DNA of 8,222 nucleotides from an uncultured Sulfolobales archaeon (GTDB lineage Archaea > Thermoproteota > Thermoprotei_A > Sulfolobales > Desulfurococcaceae). The stretch spans positions 1-8,222 of the forward strand of contig CALKYD010000060.1 of the NCBI GenBank assembly GCA_938003605.1, in the 5' to 3' direction. Of this stretch, positions 1-5,532 are shown piece after piece. The position numbers and the translations under genes were made by a program. Numbering within the stretch: the first letter of the stretch is position 1; every line of letters starts with the position of its first letter. The notes below the pieces were generated by a model. It was not told the DNA's origin, searched no databases, and saw only the letters and a list, made by a program, of their open reading frames with translations.

Positions 1-714
1 ACAGATCATCCGTTGGAGGCATGTATGGCTTCACAGTATGCTGGGTGGAGGATTAGAGTTGGAGACTATTTCGCTATGGGGAGTGGGCCTGCTAGAGCCT
101 TAGCTAAAAAGCCTAAGGGGCTTTACGATGAAATAGCTTACTCAGAGGAATCAGATGAAGCTGTAATAGCTCTTGAGACAGAAAAATACCCTACTGAAGA
201 AGTAATAAAGTACATTAGTGATTCAACTAACGTTAGCCCAGGGAACTTGTACGTAGTTGTAGCTCCAACTAATAGCGTTGCTGGATCAGTGCAAGTGAGT
301 GCTCGAATAGTTGAGACAGGGATACACAAGTTTCACTCAATAGGATTCGACATTAAGGCCATAAAGTACGGCTTTGGAGTAGCTCCTATAGCTCCACTAC
401 ACTCCAACTCATTAGTAATGATGGGGAGAACCAATGACATGCTCCTATACGGTGGCTCAACTTTTTACATAGTTGACTACCCTGATGACTCGAAGTTGAA
501 GGATTTCGTTGAGCAAGCGCCCAGCGTCGCATCAAAGGACTATGGTAGGTCTCTGGCTGAAGTAATTATGGAAGTAGGAGTAGAGTTCCTCTATAAACTT
601 GATCCAAAGGTGTTTGCTCCAGCTGTTGTAGAGGTGAATAACGTTAAGAGTGGTTTAACATATAGAGCAGGCTACATAAACTACGAGGCTTTAAAGAGAT
701 CTATTGGTTTATAA
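1..714 (+). CDS. mch: Methenyl-tetrahydromethanopterin cyclohydrolase, 5'-truncated by window edge
   Basis: This cytoplasmic enzyme interconverts N5,N10-methenyl-H4MPT and N5-formyl-H4MPT in the methyl branch of methanogenesis, the archaeal Wood-Ljungdahl pathway, or C1 oxidation. The frame is open from base 1, and about 237 codons are visible against a family length near 320, so roughly the first 80 residues lie upstream. Family-like blocks, numbered from the first visible codon, are SQYAGW (11-16), FAMGSGPARAL (24-34), APTNSVAGSVQ (88-98), FGVAPIAP (125-132) and GRTNDMLLYGG (142-152). A TTG at 13 and an ATG at 25 are internal codons, not starts, because conserved family sequence precedes and spans them. 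The stop is TAA at 712-714, five bases from the stop of the convergent ATP-grasp ligase gene, which fits the same cofactor pathway. Assignment rests on recognised family motifs. Confidence 0.93.
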   Translation, partial: TDHPLEACMASQYAGWRIRVGDYFAMGSGPARALAKKPKGLYDEIAYSEESDEAVIALETEKYPTEEVIKYISDSTNVSPGNLYVVVAPTNSVAGSVQVSARIVETGIHKFHSIGFDIKAIKYGFGVAPIAPLHSNSLVMMGRTNDMLLYGGSTFYIVDYPDDSKLKDFVEQAPSVASKDYGRSLAEVIMEVGVEFLYKLDPKVFAPAVVEVNNVKSGLTYRAGYINYEALKRSIGL

Positions 715-719
715 GATCA

Positions 720-1613
720 CTATTTTTTCAACTTATCGATAACGTACTTCACTATTTCTACGGCAATGTCTTTATCTACAACGCTCTGCAAGCCGCTCCA
801 CCCAGGCTGGCTATTTACTTCAAGGATGTATGGAGATCCTCTTACTACAACTATGTCTACGCCAGCTATTTCGCATTCAAGTATTTTTGCAGCCTTTAGG
901 GCTAACTCCTCTATGGCTGGGTCGAGTTTATCAATTCTCTTAGGTAGAGCTCCTTGAGCTACGTTAGTCTTCCAGGAGTCTAATGGAGCAACGCGGTGCA
1001 TTGCTGCTAAGACTCTATCACCTAAGACGAACGCCCTTATGTCCATGCCCCTATGCGGCAGAAACTCCTGTAAGTAGAGTACGTGTCTTGTGAAAGCCAT
1101 TGATCTAAGCACTTCCCACAGCACATCTCTATCTCTAACTCTAGTGCTTCCATGACCTCTTGATCCAAAGACTGGCTTCACTACGATATCTGAGCTCTTC
1201 AATAGATCTAGTTCCTTGAGAGCTAGGCTTGTGCGTTCAGTAATGATAGTTTTCGGCACAGGCACTCCATGCATTTTCAGTATGTAGAGAGATCGGAATT
1301 TATCAGTGCACCTCTCTATGGCGGATGGCCTATTGATTACTTCTACTCCACTCTCATGCAATGCGTACAATAGATCGAGCCTGAATATGGCTTGATCTAG
1401 GCTTGATCGACCTAAAGGTCTAACTATGATTGCCGGCACCTCCTTAGTTAAGTCAACGCCCTTTGCAAACAGCTTAACGCCATCTTCGCTAATGAAGGCA
1501 ACTACATCACTGAACCCGAACGGCAAGGGCGTGTGGCCTAAAGCCTTAATTGCTTCAATAAGCCTTGTAGAAGCCCAGCCACGCTGATTTCTAGTTAATA
1601 CACCGATCATCAT
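720..1613 (-). CDS. mptN: RimK-type ATP-grasp ligase, probable tetrahydromethanopterin:alpha-L-glutamate ligase
   Basis: The 297-residue protein has the RimK/LysX/MptN ATP-grasp layout. The N-terminal domain (1-100) is followed by the ATP-grasp fold, with a KP pair at 146-147, a glycine-rich loop FGSRGHG (149-155), QEF (182-184), DIR (191-193), WKTNVAQGA (214-222), GVDIV (251-255) and the metal-binding strand ILEVNSQPGW (263-272). Relatives add glutamate to H4MPT (MptN), to coenzyme F420 (CofF), to ribosomal protein S6 (RimK) or to the LysW carrier (LysX). I favour MptN because the gene lies end to end with mch, and no lysine-synthesis or F420 genes are near. In methylotrophic bacteria an ATP-grasp gene (orf5) also sits beside mch, from memory. 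ATG codons at 1613 and 1610 are alternative starts; a weak GGTG lies about 10 bases upstream. The family call is firm; the substrate is inferred. Confidence 0.72.
   Translation of the reverse strand: MMIGVLTRNQRGWASTRLIEAIKALGHTPLPFGFSDVVAFISEDGVKLFAKGVDLTKEVPAIIVRPLGRSSLDQAIFRLDLLYALHESGVEVINRPSAIERCTDKFRSLYILKMHGVPVPKTIITERTSLALKELDLLKSSDIVVKPVFGSRGHGSTRVRDRDVLWEVLRSMAFTRHVLYLQEFLPHRGMDIRAFVLGDRVLAAMHRVAPLDSWKTNVAQGALPKRIDKLDPAIEELALKAAKILECEIAGVDIVVVRGSPYILEVNSQPGWSGLQSVVDKDIAVEIVKYVIDKLKK
723..728 (+). terminator. Possible T-run terminator for mch
   Basis: Six consecutive T residues begin nine bases after the mch stop codon on the + strand. Archaeal RNA polymerase often terminates at such T-tracts without a hairpin. 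The same bases encode the terminal lysines of the convergent ligase, so the run could be a coding coincidence. Confidence 0.3.
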
Positions 1614-1871
1614 GCTTGCTCAGCACCCCCGTCCTCAGCCTTCACCTAAAGTAATGAGTTAAGAACTAATAACGCTATCTGGCCTTGAAGAAACTTGTTT
1701 CTACACATACAACACATCAAGCCATGCATTATAGTAGAGCATTGTTCCAACAGTATTAAGCGTGGAAACAGCAATGAAGGAGTATTAATGGCTGAACGAT
1801 GTCGTGTCTCCATCAACAGTTTTCGAGGCAACAACTTTAAGTAAACACTTGCTTCCATTATTTCCCTATGA

Positions 1872-2012
1872 TGCTTTAGATGCGGGTACTATAATGAAGA
1901 CCTAAGGGGAACTGTCTTCAAATACCCAAACTGTGAGCTTAGGATGCTGGGAGCTAAGGGTTCACCTCGAAAGAAGCCAAGCCTAGAGGGGGTAGGGGCA
2001 AAGATCGCGTAG
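1872..2012 (+). pseudogene. Possible decayed zinc-ribbon reading frame (TnpB/OrfB-like remnant?)
   Basis: This frame lies in a 540-base stretch (1614-2153) without a convincing gene. It is open for 46 codons between stops at 1869 and 2010. It begins CFRCGY and continues to VFKYPNCEL. This resembles the four-cysteine zinc ribbon near the C terminus of IS200/IS605 TnpB/OrfB proteins (CxxC, spacer, CPxCG), with the third Cys replaced by Tyr, a one-base TGC to TAC change. There is no start codon and no recognisable RuvC-like upstream part. A second stretch in another frame (about 1996-2152) encodes a protein-like run before entering the tRNA-Gly gene, which might reflect a frameshifted continuation. 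No terminal repeats or target-site duplications were seen. This may be chance; it is a weak call. Confidence 0.25.
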
Positions 2013-2069
2013 TTCAAAACACGCCTTCCCAACTCTAGAGCGACTACTAAACAGCTCGCAACCAATAAT

Positions 2070-2099
2070 GGAAGTAGTTGCTGCTCCTGGACTACTTCC
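2070..2099. repeat. Perfect 9-bp inverted repeat (hairpin)
   Basis: GGAAGTAGT (2070-2078) and ACTACTTCC (2091-2099) are perfect reverse complements separated by 12 bases. The element starts 55 bases beyond the 3' end of the minus-strand tRNA-Gly gene. It might fold in a read-through transcript or mark the edge of a lost insertion. There is no adjacent T-tract, so a terminator role is not shown. Confidence 0.4.
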
Positions 2100-2153
2100 T
2101 CAATTCATTAACGCCACAAGAGCAGTGTTTACAGTGCTAACCAACCAATTGAG

Positions 2154-2229
2154 TGCGGCGGCCGGGATTTGAACCCGGGATCTCCGGCTTGGAGGGCCGG
2201 CGTCCTAGTCCAGGCTAGACGACCGCCGC
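2154..2229 (-). tRNA. tRNA-Gly, anticodon UCC
   Basis: The 76-nt gene folds as a full cloverleaf read on the minus strand. The acceptor stem GCGGCGG/CCGCCGC is seven GC pairs with discriminator A. The D arm is GTCT/GGAC with one U-G pair, the anticodon stem is CCGGC/GCCGG, the variable loop is AGATC and the T arm is CCGGG TTCAAAT CCCGG. The anticodon loop reads CCTCCAA, giving anticodon TCC for codon GGA. Position 33 is C rather than the near-universal U. There is no intron and CCA is not encoded. The all-GC stems suit a thermophile. The gene diverges from the sRNA candidate and tRNA-Phe on the other strand. Confidence 0.95.
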
Positions 2230-2267
2230 ACCCAACATACTCTCTTACTACAACCGGAGTTTTTAAC

Positions 2268-2274
2268 TATATAA
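2268..2274 (-). promoter_or_regulatory. TATA box for tRNA-Gly
   Basis: Read on the minus strand, TTATATA is centred about 42 bases upstream of the tRNA-Gly 5' end. Archaeal transcription usually starts about 25 bases after the TATA centre, which would give a leader of roughly 16 nt removed by RNase P. Confidence 0.5.
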
Positions 2275-2276
2275 CT

Positions 2277-2284
2277 GTATAAAG
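2277..2284 (+). promoter_or_regulatory. TATA box for the C/D sRNA candidate
   Basis: GTATAAAG is centred at about 2281 on the + strand, so transcription would start near 2306. That coincides with the base of the terminal stem of the predicted C/D box RNA. The same sequence reads CTTTATAC on the minus strand, so it could also serve the divergent tRNA-Gly. Confidence 0.5.
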
Positions 2285-2305
2285 TCCTGTATTCAAACAG
2301 TACCT

Positions 2306-2373
2306 CTTAGTGATGAGAAGAGGGTCTCTCGAGCTGCTTAGGCAATGAAGACCGCTGGAAAAACTGAGCTAAC
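2306..2373 (+). ncRNA. Candidate C/D box sRNA (2'-O-methylation guide)
   Basis: Archaeal C/D sRNAs guide fibrillarin to 2'-O-methylate rRNA or tRNA. A consensus C box GTGATGA (2310-2316) and D box CTGA (2364-2367) are separated by a typical distance. Between them lie a D'-like CTGC (2334-2337) and a C' box ATGAAGA (2345-2351) with one mismatch; the D'-C' spacer is 7 nt. A four-pair terminal stem TTAG/CTAA (2307-2310 with 2369-2372) closes the C/D k-turn. The D guide is the 12 nt at 2352-2363; the D' guide is roughly 2322-2333. A TATA box at 2277-2284 would start transcription at the 5' edge, and the RNA ends just before the tRNA-Phe promoter. I cannot name the targets. The D' box is degenerate, so one guide may be inactive. 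Confidence 0.62.
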
Positions 2374-2379
2374 TATAGC

Positions 2380-2387
2380 TATTTAAA
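2380..2387 (+). promoter_or_regulatory. TATA box for tRNA-Phe
   Basis: TATTTAAA lies 27-34 bases upstream of the tRNA-Phe 5' end, which is the expected archaeal TATA spacing. Transcription would begin only a few bases before the mature tRNA. This would make the tRNA a separate unit from the upstream sRNA candidate. Confidence 0.6.
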
Positions 2388-2413
2388 CCACTTCAAGGAC
2401 TATAGTAGTGGCT

Positions 2414-2511
2414 GCCGCCGTAGCTCAGCTGGGAGAGCGCCCGAGGAGTTGTGTCTGGCTCCGGCGAAGCTGAAGACCGGGTGGTCGGGGGTTCAAGTCC
2501 CCCCGGCGGCA
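2414..2511 (+). tRNA. tRNA-Phe, anticodon GAA, with intron
   Basis: The gene spans 98 bases and gives a 73-nt tRNA after removal of a 25-nt intron (2444-2468). The acceptor stem is GCCGCCG/CGGCGGC with discriminator A. The D arm is GCTC AGCTGGGA GAGC and the T arm is GGGGG TTCAAGT CCCCC. Joining 2443 to 2469 restores anticodon stem CCCGG/CCGGG and loop CTGAAGA, with U33, anticodon GAA and G37. Without splicing the anticodon stem has an A-C mismatch and no sensible loop, so the intron is required. CCA is not encoded. The spliced exons would be joined by RtcB ligase, whose helper archease is encoded at 3197-3694. Confidence 0.95.
2444..2468 (+). other. Non-canonical tRNA intron at position 30/31 (bulge-helix-bulge)
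   Basis: The precursor folds into an archaeal splicing-endonuclease substrate. The central four-pair helix is 2438-2441 with 2463-2466 (CGCC/GGCG). It is flanked by three-base bulges CGA (2442-2444) and AAG (2467-2469), each cut after its second base. An intron hairpin 2445-2448 with 2459-2462 (GGAG/CTCC) caps it. Two outer pairs are 2436-2437 with 2470-2471. The D stem must open for this fold. The intron lies inside the anticodon stem rather than at the usual 37/38. Confidence 0.9.
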
Positions 2512-2618
2512 CTTAACTCTATTACGAACTGCGGGCTGTACTCAAAGTTGATGATGGGAGTCTTTGTAAAACGTTTAATAATGGCTTACGTTAAGTAATG
2601 AACTGATAGTTGGGAGTC

Positions 2619-2626
2619 TAATTAAC
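2619..2626 (+). promoter_or_regulatory. Possible TATA box for amzA
   Basis: TAATTAAC lies 26-33 bases upstream of the amzA ATG, predicting a transcript that starts at or within a few bases of the start codon. No Shine-Dalgarno sequence precedes that ATG, which fits a leaderless mRNA. Confidence 0.4.
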
Positions 2627-2651
2627 TAAGGCTCGGGGTTGCCGCTTAGCC

Positions 2652-3218
2652 ATGGAGGTAATATTTATTCCGTTTACAAGGTATTTAGTTGACGACTTCA
2701 TTGATGAGTGGGCTAGGTTAGTGAGCGATAGCTATTCAAGGGCTGGAGTCGGCATTCACGTACTTATATGGCCTAGGGTTGAGAGCCCCCCAATGAAGTG
2801 CTTTAACTTCAATAGAGCTCAGTACCATAGTACTTGCATATTGTCATGGCTTTTCGAAGCACTTGTAGGTAGGGTAAGCACGTACTACTTCATTGGAGTT
2901 GGCTACATAGATGCATACGTAGAGCACCTAAACTTCGTCTTTGGAGAAGCTGCTCCAGGCATGAGGGTTGCCGCAGTTTACACTAAGAGGCTTCTACCGC
3001 AATTCTACGGCCGCGAGCCCAACTACAACTTATACTATGAGAGAGTTGCTAAGGAAATAGTTCATGAGCTCGGCCACTTACTTAACTTAGGCCACTGCGT
3101 GAATAGGGAGTGCGTCATGAGTTTCAGCAATAGCGTTAATGAAGTTGATTTAAAGAGCAGGTTCCTATGTAGCAAATGCAGCAGGTCTCTAGTGAGCTAT
3201 ATGTCTAAGACGAAGTAA
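2652..3218 (+). CDS. amzA: Archaemetzincin, zinc metalloprotease
   Basis: This 188-residue protein is a small metzincin-type metalloprotease. The catalytic signature HELGHLLNLGHC (138-149) supplies His138, His142 and His148 for the catalytic zinc and Glu139 as general base. Met156 in CVMSF provides the Met-turn. Cys149, Cys154, Cys173 and Cys176 match the second, structural zinc site that distinguishes archaemetzincins. Length is typical, and there is no signal peptide or membrane segment, so it acts in the cytoplasm. Physiological substrates of the family are poorly known. The ATG at 2652 has no clear Shine-Dalgarno and is probably leaderless. It is the only + strand protein gene in the right half, and its 3' end overlaps the convergent archease gene by 22 bases. 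Confidence 0.93.
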   Translation: MEVIFIPFTRYLVDDFIDEWARLVSDSYSRAGVGIHVLIWPRVESPPMKCFNFNRAQYHSTCILSWLFEALVGRVSTYYFIGVGYIDAYVEHLNFVFGEAAPGMRVAAVYTKRLLPQFYGREPNYNLYYERVAKEIVHELGHLLNLGHCVNRECVMSFSNSVNEVDLKSRFLCSKCSRSLVSYMSKTK

Positions 3219-3694
3219 GCCCTCCACATGCTTTCACTAAACAATACCTTCATTAAGTGGTAAGTTACTGCTTTGACTTCGATCCTCGGGACATGCCTAC
3301 TTAAGTCGAATTCCTCACCACTACAGAAGCCTGCGAGCTCATACTCAACTCCATCAGTAGCTCTGCGGACCTCGAGTTTTTCAGCAACCACCTCTCTACA
3401 CATGATGTTTTCAGAGTAGTAGAGTATTAGTAGTTCCTCAAGCCACCTATATAATAAGCTCTCAAAGTCAAATCCAATGGCTTTAACAGCCTTCCTAACC
3501 CTCCCATCAATTCTACTGGTGTCAGTCATAGTTTCAAAAAGCGCTAGGCCGGCATTACTGAATAGTTCAAGTGGATCACTGCCATATGCCGCTATGTATA
3601 CATCAGCTGTGTGCTCCAAGTACTCAAACTTGCGTTGCGCTTCATTCGTAGACGCTCCACAAGCATATGGAGCACCGTGCTTCAGCTTGCTCAC
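3197..3694 (-). CDS. Archease, RtcB tRNA ligase activator
   Basis: Archease speeds guanylylation and turnover of RtcB, which joins tRNA exons after intron removal. Numbered from the chosen start (165 residues), the protein shows HTAD (28-31), the helix FDFESLLYRWLEELL (75-89), VKAVTYH (140-146) and a C-terminal LDI, all standard for the family, with metal-binding acidic residues. The start is uncertain. Families usually run 140-150 residues and begin near the KFEYLEH segment (22-28). GTG at 3694, with GGTG five bases ahead, is the nearest usable start. An ATG at 3769, two bases after the rps15 stop, would add 25 residues of non-conserved sequence through translational coupling. It follows rps15 in the same direction and overlaps convergent amzA. 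The link to the intron-containing tRNA-Phe nearby is suggestive only. Confidence 0.88.
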   Translation of the reverse strand: MSKLKHGAPYACGASTNEAQRKFEYLEHTADVYIAAYGSDPLELFSNAGLALFETMTDTSRIDGRVRKAVKAIGFDFESLLYRWLEELLILYYSENIMCREVVAEKLEVRRATDGVEYELAGFCSGEEFDLSRHVPRIEVKAVTYHLMKVLFSESMWRAYFVLDI

Positions 3695-3771
3695 CCCTAC
3701 ACCATAATGTTTTCGCCACAGCCCTCTACTTAGGGTGTAAAGATGCTTAGTTGCTAAAGCATGCAGCATTC

Positions 3772-4236
3772 TTACACATATGAGGAGACTAGGAGCCTTG
3801 CTTGCTCAGGCTCGTACTTCCAGCCGTGCGGGAGCTTTCCTACGCGGATGTAGTACTTCGCTAATCTATGTATCTTGGACTCTATTTCCTGAAGCCCCCG
3901 CTTAGCCATTAGATCCTTTGGGTGTTCCTCAAGGTGTTTCCTCAAGTTCACTGCACGCTTCATTAATTGCAATAGATCCTCTGGTACAGGTAGCTTTAAG
4001 CCATGCTCACTGAGTATCTTCGAGATCTTCTTGCCCGTCACTTGCTTCACTAAGGGCACGCCAAACTGATCTCTTAACACTACTCCCACCATTGATGGCA
4101 TGTAACCTTTCTTAGTTAATTCCACTACAAGTAGCTCTACGTCCTCTGGGCTCAGCACTCCACGAAGCCACTTTGGAGGTGAAGCTCTTACGGGCCTCGT
4201 TGAATGAGATTTCCCGCGATCCCTCCTCTTATTCAC
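3772..4236 (-). CDS. rps15: 30S ribosomal protein S15 (archaeal/eukaryotic uS15)
   Basis: The 154-residue protein is the archaeal form of S15, a small-subunit protein that binds the central domain of 16S rRNA. The basic N terminus ([13 protein letters not shown]) and the archaeal/eukaryotic extension ([21 protein letters not shown]) precede the S15 core helices ([31 protein letters not shown]). The C-terminal [12 protein letters not shown] is typical. I chose GTG at 4236 because GAGGGG lies seven bases upstream. The TTG at 4251 would add five residues and itself sits on the Shine-Dalgarno. A TATA-like sequence at 4281-4288 overlaps the end of the upstream gene, so rps15 and archease may form a separately controlled unit. 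Confidence 0.95.
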   Translation of the reverse strand: MNKRRDRGKSHSTRPVRASPPKWLRGVLSPEDVELLVVELTKKGYMPSMVGVVLRDQFGVPLVKQVTGKKISKILSEHGLKLPVPEDLLQLMKRAVNLRKHLEEHPKDLMAKRGLQEIESKIHRLAKYYIRVGKLPHGWKYEPEQARLLVSSYV

Positions 4237-4280
4237 TGTATTACCCCTCAATTAATACAATTGCCTTAACTACGTACGAC

Positions 4281-4288
4281 TTTTTAAA
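4281..4288 (-). promoter_or_regulatory. Internal promoter TATA box for rps15-archease
   Basis: TTTAAAAA read on the minus strand covers the stop codon of the XTP pyrophosphatase gene (4284-4286). Its centre lies about 49 bases before the rps15 GTG, so transcription would start near 4259 and leave a leader of about 22 nt containing GAGGGG. Confidence 0.5.
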
Positions 4289-4856
4289 CTTTTAATAGGT
4301 TGAGCAAGTTCTCCAAGGCTTTAGACAAGGCTTTAGCTCTGTGACTGATGGAGTTCTTTTCATCAATACTCATTTCAGCGAAAGTTCTGGTAAACCCGTG
4401 TGGAATGAATATTGGATCGAAGCCGAATCCCCCCTCCCCCCTTGGTTCCTTAGATATTGATCCGTTTACTCTGGCAGTCTCAGCTATTATTAATCCATTA
4501 TACACTATGGCTACAGCCGATTCAAAGTACGCCTCTCTATCCTCTACTCCATCCATCAGTTTTAGGACTCCCCCCACTCCTAAAGTTCTATATACATAGC
4601 TTGAGTAAGGCCCGGGGAAGCCGTTTAATGCTCTTATGAATAGTCCAGCATCCTCCGTTAATACGGGCATTCCACCGCTTGACACATAGTAATTTATTGC
4701 GGAGTACAGAGCTATTTCCTTCAAGCTATTACTCTGCACTTCGAGCTTAGGCAAACTAGCTACCTCTAGTTCTACTCCATACCTTACTGCAATTCTAACT
4801 ATCTCCTCCACTTTACCCTTATTTGATGTAAGTAAGTAGAGCCTTACTCTACGCAT
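4284..4856 (-). CDS. XTP/dITP pyrophosphatase (RdgB/HAM1/ITPA family)
   Basis: This enzyme hydrolyses non-canonical purine triphosphates (ITP, dITP, XTP) to monophosphate and pyrophosphate, keeping damaged bases out of nucleic acids. Numbered from ATG at 4856 (190 residues), motifs are TSNKGK (10-15), EDAGL (68-72), GFPGPYSS (79-86), GGFGFDPIF (142-150), TFAEM (158-162) and EKNSISHRAKA (166-176). Together these form the substrate-binding and metal sites of the family, and the length is normal. The ATG overlaps the bud32 stop by eight bases (ATGCGTAG), with AGGG just upstream. A longer in-frame start at 4898 would add 14 residues of non-family sequence inside bud32 and is less likely. Translation is probably coupled to bud32. 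Confidence 0.94.
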   Translation of the reverse strand: MRRVRLYLLTSNKGKVEEIVRIAVRYGVELEVASLPKLEVQSNSLKEIALYSAINYYVSSGGMPVLTEDAGLFIRALNGFPGPYSSYVYRTLGVGGVLKLMDGVEDREAYFESAVAIVYNGLIIAETARVNGSISKEPRGEGGFGFDPIFIPHGFTRTFAEMSIDEKNSISHRAKALSKALENLLNLLKV

Positions 4857-5532
4857 ACCTTTCCCTAGAGACCTTTCTCCTAAGCCTTTCTTCAACATAC
4901 CTACCCCTTAACCTTACATCCCTCACCTTGTCTTTAAGCTTCTCCACAAAGCTCGCAGAGGCATTTGCTAAATAGCCCTTCCAGAAGCCGTCCATGAATG
5001 CTTCCTTTAGCTCTGGGTACAGTAGTTCAACGCTGCGATCCAGTAAGTGTACGTCTATAGCGTACTCCTCTATATCCTTGCTATAGCCAGAGAGCCCGAA
5101 GTCAATTATGTAGACTTCTTCTCTAGAGTTCATTAATGCATTGGCTAATGTCAGGTCCCCGTGATAGATGGAGTTCACGTGCATTATACTTGCTTGACGC
5201 CCAATATCTAGAGCTATTTCAGCTACTCTACCTAAAGGCATTTTACCAAGGCATTCAGAGAGCCTGCATCCATCAATGTACTCCATAACTATTAGGCCGG
5301 CATCAGGATCTACGTAGAGCACACTTGGAGCTCTTACTCCAAGGGATCTCAAGTGAGTCATCACTCTTGCTTCAACCATAGTCCTCCTATACTTAAACAC
5401 TCTATCATAATCCGGATGCCTGTAGGGCTTAGAGATCCTTAATTTCACTACTGCTGAAATACCTAGGAACGCAGTTTTATAGATCCTTGCTTCAGCCCCC
5501 TGAGTTAACTCAACTAATCCCCCGAAAGCCAA
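4849..5532 (-). CDS. bud32: Bud32, KEOPS-complex protein kinase/ATPase
   Basis: Bud32 (PRPK) is the small atypical kinase of the KEOPS complex that makes t6A at position 37 of ANN-decoding tRNAs, where it supports Kae1 through ATP hydrolysis. The 227-residue protein shows QGAEA (11-15), the ATP-contact Lys30, helix-C Glu54, the catalytic loop HGDLTLAN (124-131, Asp126 and Asn131) and the metal-binding DFG (144-146). The basic C-terminal tail has the RGR (209-211) typical of the family. The start is TTG at 5532, the only start compatible with the N terminus; GAGGT lies nine bases upstream within kae1. It overlaps the end of kae1 by 19 bases and the next gene by 8. In some archaea the two proteins are fused; here they are separate but overlapping. 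Confidence 0.95.
   Translation of the reverse strand: MAFGGLVELTQGAEARIYKTAFLGISAVVKLRISKPYRHPDYDRVFKYRRTMVEARVMTHLRSLGVRAPSVLYVDPDAGLIVMEYIDGCRLSECLGKMPLGRVAEIALDIGRQASIMHVNSIYHGDLTLANALMNSREEVYIIDFGLSGYSKDIEEYAIDVHLLDRSVELLYPELKEAFMDGFWKGYLANASASFVEKLKDKVRDVRLRGRYVEERLRRKVSRERYA

Noticed and set aside
13..27. TTG 13 or ATG 25 as the mch start
   Set aside because: Conserved Mch sequence precedes and spans these codons, and the frame is open to base 1; the gene is truncated by the window.
1646..1858. A 70-codon minus-strand open frame in the gene-poor gap
   Set aside because: It has no recognisable motif, odd composition and no clear ribosome site; it looks like a chance frame.
1868..1905. 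C-box-like ATGATGC and ATGAAGA near 1868-1900
   Set aside because: No D box follows at a suitable distance, so a guide RNA is not supported.
2548..2605. A second possible C/D box RNA (TTGATGA to CTGA) upstream of amzA
   Set aside because: The C box lacks the leading purine, there is no D'/C' pair, and the flanks do not form a terminal stem.
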